Positions 53,866 through 62,933 of a stretch of DNA of 64,000 nt are shown piece after piece. The notes beneath the pieces were generated by a model. The model worked only from the letters and a program-made list of their open reading frames with translations. It searched no databases and was not told the origin of the DNA. The stretch lies in assembly GCF_029625315.1 (NCBI RefSeq), contig NZ_CP121110.1, positions 4,632,501-4,696,500 on the forward strand, in the 5' to 3' direction. Origin of the DNA: Flavobacterium ginsengisoli. GTDB taxonomy: Bacteria; Bacteroidota; Bacteroidia; Flavobacteriales; Flavobacteriaceae. Position numbers and translations under genes: made by a program. Each line of letters starts with the position of its first letter. The first letter of the stretch is position 1.

Positions 53866-55803
53866 ATGAAAAATTTACGTTTTTTAAAACCTATTTTCAG
53901 TTTTATATTGATCGGATTATTGATTACCACTTTAAGCCGAATCTTTTTGTTTTTTCTTTTTAAAGAAAGAGTAGTGCAGACGCCAGATTTCTGGTATATT
54001 TTTCCAATCGGATTACGAATGGATTTAATATTACTGTGTTATTTGTCATTTTTGCCAGCAGTTCTAATTACTTTTCTGCCAAATAAATGGATTAAATTCA
54101 CCAACAAATTTCTGGTAATTTATAGTTTTCTATTTCTGTTTTTAATTCTTTTTGTAGAATTAGCTTCTCCAGATTTTGTAAAGCAATATGATACACGTCC
54201 GAATAAGATTTTCTTAGATTATCTTATTTATCCAAAAGAAGTGGTTGGAATGCTTTTAAAAAGTTATCTGACTTCAATCATTGTGACTTTTTTAATTCTT
54301 GGAGTTGTAGTTTATTTTGCTTTTAAAAAAGGGAAACAATTATTTTATACCACAAGTACAGAATATAAATTCAAATTAATGGTGTTTCCATTAATTGCTT
54401 TTTTATTGTTTTTCGGAGCACGTTCAAGCCTTACTTCAAAACGTCCTATTAATGCTAGTAATGCTGTTTTCTCAACAGATCAGCTTACAAATACTTTGGG
54501 ATTAAATTCATTTTACACCGTTGCTTTTGCCGCGTATTCAATCAAAAATGAGGGAAATACCAAAATGTATGGTAAAATGGATGAAGCCGAAGCTATTGCT
54601 CGTGTAAAGAAATACATGATCGCAGGTCCAAGTGATTTTAGCGATAAAGACATTCCGTTTTTGCATGTACAGCAGCCAGATTCTGTTATGAAAAAGCCAT
54701 ATAACTTGGTGATATTTTTACAGGAAAGTTTAGGAGCAGAATATGTTGGAATTTTGGGAGGAAAACCATTAACTCCAGAATTTGATAAATTGTCTAAAGA
54801 AGGATTATTGTTCACCAATTTGTATTGCACAGGAACCAGAAGTGTTCGCGGAATTGAAGCAGTTGTAACTGGATTTTTGCCTTCTCCATCAGAAAGTGTA
54901 GTGAAGCTTGGAAACTCACAGCAAGGATTTTTTACACTTGCCGATGCTTTAAAACAAAAAGGCTACGATACAAGTTTCATTTATGGTGGAATGGCAAACT
55001 TTGACAATATGGCTTCGTTCTTTAACGGAAATGGTTTCACAGACATCGTAGACCAAACTGATTTTGAGTCTGATGGAAATAAATATGCTTTCAAAGGAAC
55101 TTGGGGTTATTCTGATGAAGATTTGGTTACAAAAGCCAATCAGTATTTCAAATCAAAAGGAGATAAACCATTTTTCTCTTTAATGTTCTCGACTTCAAAT
55201 CACGAACCATTTGAATATCCGGCTGGAAGAATTAAGCCTTACGATAAAAAGCCTAATACGGTAAATAATGCCATGAAATATGCCGATTTCTCAATTGGGA
55301 AATTCTTTGAAATGGCAAAGAAAGAACCGTACTTTAAAAACACGATTTTCATTGTAATTGCTGACCATAACACAAGAACTTATGGAAAAAATTTAGTGCC
55401 AATAAACAAATTCCACATTCCAGCATTTATTATGGGGCCAGGAGTTCCAAAAGGAGCTGTTTATGATAGATTGGCAAGTCAGATTGATATTCCACCGACA
55501 TTGTTAAGCTACTTAGGAATTCCGTTTGAAACACCAATGGTAGGTAGAAACTTAAGCAAATTGGATCCTAAAGTGCAAGGAAGATCTATTATGCAGTTTA
55601 ATGATATCAATGCATTTAGAGTTGAAAATCAGGTTGTGATCATGCAACCAAATTTGAAACCATTGCAGTTTGAAATCAAAAATGATACAACTTTAATTCC
55701 AGTTAAATTAAATGAAGAATTAGCGAAAGATGCTTTGGCGCATGTAATTACAGCAGGAAACCTTTATAAGGAAAATAAATATAAGCTTAGAGCTAAGAAA
55801 TAA
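53866..55803 (+). CDS. Membrane sulfatase-family (LTA synthase/phosphoglycerol transferase-like) protein
   Basis: A 645-residue protein with five N-terminal membrane helices (about residues 9-195) and a C-terminal alkaline-phosphatase-fold domain (about 275-620). Metal and nucleophile motifs: FLQESLGAEYVG, the catalytic-Thr loop CTGTRSVRGIEAVVTG, FSTSNHEPFEYP and VIADHNTR. It resembles MdoB / lipoteichoic-acid synthase-type phosphoglycerol transferases, which in Gram-negative bacteria modify periplasmic or lipid glycans. The true acceptor is unknown. The stop codon is followed at once by the CTAAG repeat. Confidence 0.88.
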   Translation: MKNLRFLKPIFSFILIGLLITTLSRIFLFFLFKERVVQTPDFWYIFPIGLRMDLILLCYLSFLPAVLITFLPNKWIKFTNKFLVIYSFLFLFLILFVELASPDFVKQYDTRPNKIFLDYLIYPKEVVGMLLKSYLTSIIVTFLILGVVVYFAFKKGKQLFYTTSTEYKFKLMVFPLIAFLLFFGARSSLTSKRPINASNAVFSTDQLTNTLGLNSFYTVAFAAYSIKNEGNTKMYGKMDEAEAIARVKKYMIAGPSDFSDKDIPFLHVQQPDSVMKKPYNLVIFLQESLGAEYVGILGGKPLTPEFDKLSKEGLLFTNLYCTGTRSVRGIEAVVTGFLPSPSESVVKLGNSQQGFFTLADALKQKGYDTSFIYGGMANFDNMASFFNGNGFTDIVDQTDFESDGNKYAFKGTWGYSDEDLVTKANQYFKSKGDKPFFSLMFSTSNHEPFEYPAGRIKPYDKKPNTVNNAMKYADFSIGKFFEMAKKEPYFKNTIFIVIADHNTRTYGKNLVPINKFHIPAFIMGPGVPKGAVYDRLASQIDIPPTLLSYLGIPFETPMVGRNLSKLDPKVQGRSIMQFNDINAFRVENQVVIMQPNLKPLQFEIKNDTTLIPVKLNEELAKDALAHVITAGNLYKENKYKLRAKK

Positions 55804-55805
55804 AG

Positions 55806-55938
55806 ATGCTAAGGTACTAAGTTGCTAAGCTTCTAAGTTTTGTCACATTGAGCGAAGTCGAAATGCTATATAGTTCTTGACTCCGCTCGACCAGATAAGA
55901 AACCTTAGTAACTTAGCAACTTAGTATCTTAGAACCTT
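55806..55938. repeat. Nested CTAAG 8-bp-unit inverted repeat with AGCGAAGTCGAAATG core
   Basis: Outer arms are nCTAAGnT 8-bp units (55808-55838 and about 55900-55938 in reverse complement). The inner part is a GAGCGAAGTCGAA / TTGACTCCGCTCGA-like stem. It lies between the convergent sulfatase-family and meaB genes; the meaB stop codon (55929-55931) falls inside the repeat. Confidence 0.8.
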
Positions 55939-57023
55939 TTTTTAAAATACAATTTTAACAACTCAGAAGCAGTTGCAAAAGATGAAATCTCATTGTTTTG
56001 CACTGCTTTTTTGCTTTCTTCTAAAAGGGAAATGATTTCTGGCTGATTATAGAAATTCTGTTTCAATTGTTCGTTGATGGTTTCCATCATCCAGAAATGA
56101 TTTTGTTCATTTCTTTTTTCTTGGAAAAACCCTGTTTCTTTCGTCATTTCAAAATAATCAGAAATGGTACTCCAGACTTCAGGAATTCCATCTTTTGTTA
56201 GAGAACTGCAAGTAGTAACTTTAGGTTGCCAGTTCGATTTTTTTGGAGGGAACAAATGCAAAGCACGATTAAATTCCAATTTCGCCTGATTTGCTTTTTT
56301 TATATTATCTCCGTCAGCTTTATTAATGACAATTGCATCTGCCATTTCCATAATACCGCGTTTAATGCCTTGAAGTTCGTCGCCTGCGCCAGAAATTTTC
56401 AATAGCAAAAAGAAATCGACCATACTATGAACGGCAGTTTCACTTTGGCCAACACCAACTGTTTCGATAATAATAGTATCAAAACCTGCAGCTTCACAAA
56501 GAATAATGGTTTCTCTAGTTTTTCGCGCCACACCGCCCAGAGTTTCACCTGAAGCACTTGGACGAATAAAAGCATTTTCGTCTTTAACCAATTCTTCCAT
56601 TCGGGTTTTATCACCGAGAATACTTCCGTGTGAGAGCGAACTGCTTGGATCGACTGCTAGAACCGCTACTTTTTTTCCTAATTGTGTCAGATGTTTTCCA
56701 AAAGCTTCAATAAAAGTGCTTTTTCCAACTCCAGGAACACCTGTAATTCCAATTCGAACCGATTTATTGGCATGAGCTAAACAGCCTTGAATGACTTCGC
56801 CAGCTTTTTCAAAATGATCTGGATTAGTGCTTTCAATTAAAGTAATGGCACGGCTAAGAGAAGTTCTGTTTCCTTCTAAAATGTCCTTAATTAACTCTTG
56901 AGAAGTCGGCTGTTGCCTGCGTTTGCTTTTAATTTGATTTATAGCCGAAATATTGGTGATTTCGGGTGGTGAAATTCCAGTTTTTTCGGATATACTGCCA
57001 GATTGTTTATTGAAATTTGACAA
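55929..57023 (-). CDS. meaB: Methylmalonyl-CoA mutase-associated GTPase MeaB
   Basis: A 364-residue G3E-family GTPase that protects and reloads methylmalonyl-CoA mutase with cobalamin. The G1 loop is GITGVPGVGKSTFIEAFG (about residue 88), the magnesium-coordinating DPSSSLSHGSILGDKTRME (about 125) and the G4 NKADGDN (about 240) are clear. Its mutase partners mutA/mutB are about 45 kb away in the window, so it is unlinked. Its last codons (KKRF) and TAA are encoded by the CTAAG repeat, so the very C-terminus depends on that repeat. Confidence 0.92.
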   Translation of the reverse strand: MSNFNKQSGSISEKTGISPPEITNISAINQIKSKRRQQPTSQELIKDILEGNRTSLSRAITLIESTNPDHFEKAGEVIQGCLAHANKSVRIGITGVPGVGKSTFIEAFGKHLTQLGKKVAVLAVDPSSSLSHGSILGDKTRMEELVKDENAFIRPSASGETLGGVARKTRETIILCEAAGFDTIIIETVGVGQSETAVHSMVDFFLLLKISGAGDELQGIKRGIMEMADAIVINKADGDNIKKANQAKLEFNRALHLFPPKKSNWQPKVTTCSSLTKDGIPEVWSTISDYFEMTKETGFFQEKRNEQNHFWMMETINEQLKQNFYNQPEIISLLEESKKAVQNNEISSFATASELLKLYFKKRF

Positions 57024-57082
57024 AACGCACTTTTTAGAAATGTAAAAGTACAGAAAACAAAGACAGTTTCAAAAAGTTAGTT

Positions 57083-57236
57083 TGCCACCAATTACACGAA
57101 TTACCACTAATTTGTTATTCTCAAAAGGAGTAAAAATAAGTTTGCCACGAATTACACAAATTTTCATTAATTTTTATTCAAAATAAGCAAAAGAATAATT
57201 CGTGGAAATTTGTGTAATTGGTGGCAAAAAAACTGA
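57083..57236. repeat. GCCACCAATTACACGAATT-type inverted repeat
   Basis: GTTTGCCACCAATTACACGAATTACC at the left is mirrored by AATTTGTGTAATTGGTGGCAAA at 57206-57227, with an internal copy GTTTGCCACGAATTACACAAATT in between. It lies in the gap upstream of meaB and downstream of the NAD(P)-binding gene. Confidence 0.7.
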
Positions 57237-57268
57237 GAATCTTAGTACCTCAGAATCGTAGAAACTTT

Positions 57269-57910
57269 TTAGTAACCAGCTGTAAAGCGTACTTGGTGAT
57301 GTTTAGGAGTTTCTACTTCGTCAGCAATAACAACTGCCAAATCTTCTACAGAAAGAATACTTCTTTGCTCGTCATTGAAAACAGGATTTTCTAAACCTAA
57401 ACGATATTTTCCAGTTCTTCCTGTTTTAGTTCCAGCATGCATTTCGAAAGCTGGACTAAAGAATGCCCAGTCTAAATCTTTTTCTTCTTTAATAATGTTT
57501 AAATAATGTCTCGCTGCATTGGCTCCAGGGAAAATCTCTTTTGGAAAATCTGGAGTATCAACTGCCTGTAAATCTGGAGCAACATATAAACTTCCTGCTC
57601 CACCAATAGTGATAAAACGTTTTACTCCCGATTTTTTAACTGCTTCTTGAATAGCTTTAGAACCAGCTAAAAAGTCATCGTAAATATTTGGATTAGTCCA
57701 TCCAGGGTTATAAGCATTAACCACAGCATCGTGACCTTTTAAGATTTCTGCCAAAGCATCTACATTAAAAATATCTGCAGCAACCCAAGTAGCGTTTGGA
57801 GTGTCTTTTGGAGTTCTTGCAATAGCAGTGATTTCATGTTTTCTATCTGCTAATTCGTTTAAAATTGCTGAGCCAACAAATCCTGTAGCTCCGATAAGTG
57901 CGATTTTCAT
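57269..57910 (-). CDS. NAD(P)H-binding oxidoreductase (YwnB-like)
   Basis: A 213-residue NmrA-like / atypical SDR. The N-terminal GATGFVGSAIL motif (residues 7-17) binds NAD(P). GGAGSLYVAP (about 102) and DLAVVIADEVETPKHHQVRFTAGY near the end match the YwnB/SDR-a5 group. The function is unknown. It lies 58 bp after an Rrf2 regulator, mirroring the B. subtilis ywnA-ywnB pair, so a redox-controlled role is plausible. Confidence 0.87.
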   Translation of the reverse strand: MKIALIGATGFVGSAILNELADRKHEITAIARTPKDTPNATWVAADIFNVDALAEILKGHDAVVNAYNPGWTNPNIYDDFLAGSKAIQEAVKKSGVKRFITIGGAGSLYVAPDLQAVDTPDFPKEIFPGANAARHYLNIIKEEKDLDWAFFSPAFEMHAGTKTGRTGKYRLGLENPVFNDEQRSILSVEDLAVVIADEVETPKHHQVRFTAGY

Positions 57911-57968
57911 AATATATAAATTTATTTAGTAATAAAAAATGTTACAGTTTTGGATAAAAAAATAGTTT

Positions 57969-58376
57969 TTAAAATTGATTCGAAAAATCTTCCAATGAAA
58001 TTCCTTCAAGCTGTGCGCTCACTTTCTGATTCATTTCGCTATATAAATTCTCCAAATGCTGATTGATGTTTTTTCCAACAGGACAATCAGGATTTGGCTG
58101 ATTTTTAGCAAAACCTAAACCAATCGTTTCAAAGGTCATTTCGAATATTTGTTTTAAAGTCAGTTCAGCAGCGTTTACTGCCAATTTTGTCCCGCCATTT
58201 TTTCCTTCTTTACTTTCTACGATATGATGTGCTTTTAAGTTGGCAATTTCTTTTCTGACCAATACTGGATTAAGATTAATACTTCCCGCAATAAACTCCG
58301 ATGACAAATAATCATTTGGGAATTTATGGAGCAAAGTAAGAATGTGAATCGTTATGGCAAATTTACCTGAAATCAT
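57969..58376 (-). CDS. Rrf2 family transcriptional regulator (YwnA-like)
   Basis: A 135-residue Rrf2-type regulator with the winged HTH (about 1-65; AITIHILTLLHKFPNDYLSSEFIAGSINLNPVLVRKEIANL) and the glycine loop GKNGGTKLA. The three cysteines of the Fe-S Rrf2 proteins are missing; a single cysteine remains in NPDCPVGK (about 98), as in thiol-sensing members such as YwnA/HypR. It likely regulates itself and the NAD(P)-binding gene downstream in response to thiol oxidation. Confidence 0.88.
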   Translation of the reverse strand: MISGKFAITIHILTLLHKFPNDYLSSEFIAGSINLNPVLVRKEIANLKAHHIVESKEGKNGGTKLAVNAAELTLKQIFEMTFETIGLGFAKNQPNPDCPVGKNINQHLENLYSEMNQKVSAQLEGISLEDFSNQF

Positions 58377-58607
58377 ACTGTAATAAAATATGTTACAAAT
58401 TTACATGTTTTTGCAACACAAAGTACTAATTTAACTAATTTTTGGTAAAAACAGATTACTAGAATGTAAAAAGTGATTGTTAATTATTTGAAAGTGAATG
58501 GTTTTTGGTATTGTGTTATAGGTTTAACAAAAGAAAATCAATAGTTGTGATTCCTTTAAAAGGGTTAATTACTATTTTCTTTTCACTTTTCACAAAATGG
58601 AAATAAC

Positions 58608-58615
58608 TATTTTTG
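58608..58615 (+). promoter_or_regulatory. -7 element TATTTTTG upstream of the AEC gene
   Basis: TAnnTTTG match, 16 bases before the ATG at 58631. Confidence 0.45.
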
Positions 58616-58630
58616 CTGTAATCTTACTAT

Positions 58631-59542
58631 ATGAACAACTTTATTCTAATATTTCTCTTTCTTTCGTTAGGTCTCGTTTTACAACAAGTAAAACAATTTC
58701 CTACTCATATTTATAAGACGCTTAATAAAATTGTTATTTATTTCTGCCTTCCTGCCATTACTTTATACCATATTCCGAAAATAAAATGGAGTAGTGAATT
58801 ACTGTTTCCGATAGGTGCGGGGTGGATTACTTATATTTTGGCTTTTCTATTTTTTCATTTTTTAGGAAGAAGAAATGGATGGTCGAATAAATTGATAGGA
58901 TGTTTGATTCTAACGGCAGGATTAAGCAACAGTTCTTTTCTTGGTTATCCAATTATAGAAGCTTTGTATGGAAAGAAAGGTTTAGAAACTGCCGTTTTGG
59001 TAGATCAGCCAGGAACTTTTGTAGTGGTTTCAACTCTTGGTGTTTTTACGGTCGCTTTTTATTCTAAAGGAAGCCCGAATGCATTAGGGATTTTCAAAAA
59101 GATTATTTTATTCCCGCCTTTTATCATGTTCGTTTTGGCATGTTTGATGAATATTTTTGATTATCATTTAAATGACAATTTTGAATCTATTCTGCTAAAA
59201 ATAGGAAGTTTGGTAACACCTTTAGCTTTGCTTTCGGTTGGCTTGCAATTAACTTTTGATCGAAAAAGCCAACATTGGAAATTTTTACGTCTAGGACTTT
59301 TCTTTAAACTGCTTTTAATTCCTTTTGTCATTTTTGTATTGTATGTTTTTATTTTTAATCAGCATTCTGAAGTAATAAAAATTACCATCATGGAAACGGC
59401 AATGGCACCCATGATTACAGGTGCAATCTTGGCTTCAACATACGGATTAAAACCAAAACTGAGTAGTATGATGATTGGTTTTGGAATTCCGATTTCCTTT
59501 GTAACACTTGCTTTTTGGTACTTTGTTCTCGCTTTTATTTAG
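58631..59542 (+). CDS. AEC family transporter
   Basis: A 303-residue protein with about ten membrane helices and no soluble domain. TLNKIVIYFCLPAITLYHIPK, LTAGLSNSSFLGYPIIEALYG and the C-terminal ASTYGLKPKLSSMMIGFGIPIS match the auxin-efflux-carrier (AEC) family of secondary exporters. The substrate is unknown. It is transcribed alone. Confidence 0.87.
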   Translation: MNNFILIFLFLSLGLVLQQVKQFPTHIYKTLNKIVIYFCLPAITLYHIPKIKWSSELLFPIGAGWITYILAFLFFHFLGRRNGWSNKLIGCLILTAGLSNSSFLGYPIIEALYGKKGLETAVLVDQPGTFVVVSTLGVFTVAFYSKGSPNALGIFKKIILFPPFIMFVLACLMNIFDYHLNDNFESILLKIGSLVTPLALLSVGLQLTFDRKSQHWKFLRLGLFFKLLLIPFVIFVLYVFIFNQHSEVIKITIMETAMAPMITGAILASTYGLKPKLSSMMIGFGIPISFVTLAFWYFVLAFI

Positions 59543-59654
59543 CAGTAAAATACTAATTATATCGACAAAGTAGAATTTTAACTTTTTTTAAGAAAATCAA
59601 TGTTTTCTATATGCTTTTTTTGGTTAATTTTAGAGGAACTAAAAAAGATAAATT

Positions 59655-60293
59655 ATGTCAACATTAAGATTAGGCGATATAGCACCAGATTTTCATGCAG
59701 AAACGACGCAAGGACCAATTAACTTTCACGAATGGTTAGGAGATTCTTGGGGTGTTTTATTTTCGCATCCAGCAGATTTTACTCCGGTTTGTACTACTGA
59801 ATTAGGAACTGTAGCGAACTATGTTCCAGAATTCAAAAAAAGAAATACTAAGGTTATTGCTTTGAGTGTAGATGGCCTAGAGTCTCATAAAGAATGGATT
59901 AAAGATATCAACGAAACTCAAAATACAGAAGTGAATTTCCCAATCATTGCAGATGAGGATAAAAAAGTAGCAAATCTGTACGACATGCTTCATCCAAATG
60001 CAAGTGACAAATTTACAGTTCGTTCTGTTTTTGTTATCGGACCAGATAAAAAAATCAAATTAACGCTGACTTATCCAGCTTCTACAGGAAGAAATTTTGA
60101 CGAATTACTTCGTGTAATTGACAGTTTACAATTGACTGCAAATTATAGTGTTGCAACTCCTGCAAACTGGAAAGATGGAGAAGATGTAGTTATTGCACCA
60201 GCAATTCCAGACAGTGATATTCCAGCTAAATTCCCAAAAGGACATACACCAATCAAACCTTATTTGCGTTTGACACCGCAGCCGAATAAATAG
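59655..60293 (+). CDS. 1-Cys peroxiredoxin (Prx6 type)
   Basis: A 212-residue peroxidase. The peroxidatic Cys46 is in FSHPADFTPVCTTELG, the conserved PxxxTxxC surrounds, and the C-terminal YLRLTPQPN is characteristic of the Prx6/AhpE-like 1-Cys group. It removes hydrogen peroxide and organic peroxides. It is transcribed alone, with the CTAAG repeat downstream. Confidence 0.95.
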   Translation: MSTLRLGDIAPDFHAETTQGPINFHEWLGDSWGVLFSHPADFTPVCTTELGTVANYVPEFKKRNTKVIALSVDGLESHKEWIKDINETQNTEVNFPIIADEDKKVANLYDMLHPNASDKFTVRSVFVIGPDKKIKLTLTYPASTGRNFDELLRVIDSLQLTANYSVATPANWKDGEDVVIAPAIPDSDIPAKFPKGHTPIKPYLRLTPQPNK

Positions 60294-60301
60294 TTTTTTT
60301 G

Positions 60302-60482
60302 AGGTTCTAAGATACTAAGGTGCTAAGGTTCTAAGTTTTTGCTTTGAATTTTAGCATTTTTTATTTTGCCAAACGTAATAAAAAACACAAAGCGCTGAGA
60401 TTTTCGATTTATGAAAATTTCAACGCTTTATATATAAAAGCTTAGAACCTTAGCACCTTAGTATCTTAGCATCTCAGAACCT
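60302..60482. repeat. CTAAG 8-bp-unit inverted repeat with nested AAAGCG stem
   Basis: Left arm 60302-60335 (tandem nCTAAGrT units) and right arm 60441-60482 share 29 uninterrupted bases as reverse complements, with one extra unit on the right. An AAAGCG ... CGCTTT stem sits inside. It lies between the convergent peroxiredoxin and Kef genes. Confidence 0.88.
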
Positions 60483-62729
60483 TACTTCGCTGCCAACAAA
60501 GTATTCATTTTTTTCTTATCTCCTACAACCCAGAGAATGTCATTTTTCTCTAAGATTAAACTAGATTCTGGATTTAGAATACGATTTCCGTTTCTTTCAA
60601 TTCCTACGACCATTCCGTCTGTTTTGGCTCTAAATTGTCCGATGCTTTTTTGAATGAATTCGTCTTGAGAAACTTCAAGTTGACGTAAAACAATATCGGT
60701 TTCTTCTACTTTTGCAGGTGGTTCTGTTTCGTTTTGAGTTAAGAATTTTGTGAATTCTGCAATTTGAGCGTCGGTTCCAATTACGCAAATTTCATCGCCA
60801 GGAAATAAACGTTCGGTTTTGGTAGGAATCGGAATAGTGACTTCTCCTCGTTTAATGTAAGCGATATTAATTCCCAACTGCTCACGAATTTTAAGCTCTT
60901 GTAAAGTCTGACCAACTAAATTGGATTCTTTTTTAATTTCAAAGAAAGACATGTGTCCGTCCCAAGGCATTAAATTAGCATATCTTCTGTCGATCTTTTT
61001 ATTTTCACGATCGTTGAAGTTTTTCAAAAAGTGATTTTCAATTTTATGATATTGCTCGTTTAATTTTTTAGGGAAAATTTGATAAGCCCCAATGGCAATA
61101 ATCAATGCTACAAAAGCAACCAAAGGAGAGAAAAAGATATTTAATAAAAACCCGACAAAGAACAAGCCAAGGCTCATTCTGATTAAGATAAGCATTAAAA
61201 GTGCGCCACGATATTTTCGCTCTTCCCAAAGAGCTTCAACTTCATCTACTTTTACACGACGAAGCGAAAGCGCCCACAAAAACGGTGCAATTGCAACTAA
61301 AGTCAGTAAAGCCGCCAAAGTATTTCCGAATCTTGTATCTGCAACCAATGGTGCAACAAATTTTGATGACAATAAAATAATTGCTGTAATAATAATGGTG
61401 TGAAGAATAATTTGTGTGATCGAAGAACGAAGTACAATCTGCCAAGTGCTTACAGATTTGATGGCTTGCGCATTCACACTATATCGGTTAATGTTTTTAA
61501 CCCATTTTTTAGGCATTTTTGACTCTAGAAAGAAGGCAAAACGCTCTGAATATTTAATTAAGAATGGAGTAGTAAAAGTGGTAATTGCAGATACGGCAAC
61601 AATAATAGGGTATAAGAAATCACTTGTAACTTTTAAAGTCATTCCAAGAGTGGCAATAATAAAAGAAAACTCTCCAATTTGTGCCAAACTCATTCCCGTT
61701 TGGACAGATTGTTTTAACGGCTGGCCAGAAATTAAAGCTCCGATAGAAGAACTGAATGCTTTTCCGAATATGGTTAACAAAGTGATTATAGCAACAGGAA
61801 GCGCATAATTTACCAATGTTACAGGATTAATTAACATCCCAACAGATACAAAGAAAACGGCTCCAAAAAAATCTTTTACGGGCTGAATTAAATGTTCAAT
61901 TTTTTCAGCCATAGTCGTTTCAGCAATAATAGATCCCATAATAAAAGCACCTAATGCAGGAGAAAAACCAACATTTGATGCAAAAATTACCATCATTAAA
62001 CATAGTGCCAATGAGATAATCAGCAAGCATTTCGTCAGTTAATAGGTGTTTTGCTTTTTTAAAGATTGTCGGAATAATAAATATTCCTCCTAAGAACCAT
62101 ATGATTAAGAAGAAAATAAGTTTTAAAACAGATTGCAGTAATGCTGTTCCTGAAACCTGGTCGCTTACCGCAATAGTAGATAATAAAACCAACATTAAAA
62201 TGGCAACAATATCTTCTACAATTAAAGCTCCGAAAACAATTCCAACGAATTTTTTCCCTTTAACTCCTAATTCATCAAAAGCTCTGATAATAATAGTTGT
62301 GGACGAAATAGAAAGTGTTGCTCCCAAGAAAATACTATCCATTTTTCCCCAGCCCATCCACTGTCCGACGCAATAGCCAATTATGGTCATAAACATAATT
62401 TGCGTTATGGCCGTGACAGACGAAGTCCCTCCAACTTTCATTAGTTTTTTAAAGCTGAACTCGAGTCCTAAACTGAAAAGCAAAAATATCACCCCGATTT
62501 CGGCCCAAACTTCAACACTTTTCATGTCGGTTATTGATGGGAAAAAATCAAAATGGTTTCCAGCCAAAAAACCTGCAATCAGGTAGCCTAAAACCAAAGG
62601 TTGTTTCAATCTTCTAAATAATAGAACGGCAATTCCGGCAGTCATTAGGATTAAACCTAAATCACTAATTAAAGGTTGTAAGTGGTGTGTAGTTTCAGCA
62701 GCGGCGCTTAGTGCAATCATATGTGGCAT
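60482..62729 (-). CDS. Kef-type cation:proton antiporter with TrkA-C domain, +1 frameshift at 62023-62028
   Basis: About 748 residues after repair: ten to twelve N-terminal antiporter helices (Na+/H+ exchanger fold, including LILMTAGIAVLLFRRLKQPLVLGYLIAGFLAG and SLGLEFSFKKLMKVG), then a C-terminal half with a TrkA-C domain (about 560-640; FEIKKESNLVGQTLQELKIREQLGINI) and a second TrkA-C-like piece. The frame breaks at GCAAGC (62023-62028); removing one base gives TDEMLLIISLALCLMM and joins the halves. It would exchange K+ or Na+ for protons. The Walker A of KefC-type NAD domains is not visible, so regulation by nucleotides is unclear. Confidence 0.85.
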
Positions 62730-62821
62730 TTTGGTTTTCGGTGAGCTTGATCCAGCTTTTCACTTAAAGTTTTTTGTTCAACTCTTGCTTTCTGAACAAA
62801 AGGTTTTTTTTTGTAATTCAC
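62717..62821 (-). CDS. Possible short basic ORF overlapping the start of the Kef gene
   Basis: A 34-codon GTG-initiated frame, MNYKKKPFVQKARVEQKTLS..., ends 12 bases inside the Kef gene and has protein-like codon use, with no stop for 41 codons upstream of its TGA. It has no ATG and no clear ribosome site, so it may be chance. It could be a leader peptide. Confidence 0.2.
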   Translation of the reverse strand: MNYKKKPFVQKARVEQKTLSEKLDQAHRKPKCHI

Positions 62822-62877
62822 TGAACTCCAACGAAAATAAAGCTAAGTGAAGTAATCTGGACTACTCCGAGTTAAAT

Positions 62878-62910
62878 AAAAAAAGCTATCTCGATAAAGA
62901 TAGCTTTTTT
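62878..62910 (-). terminator. Terminator after purB
   Basis: AAAGCTATCT and AGATAGCTTT form a stem with a short loop and T/A runs on both flanks, about 25 bases past the purB stop. Confidence 0.85.
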
Positions 62911-62933
62911 TGGTAAAATATTTGGTGTTTTTC

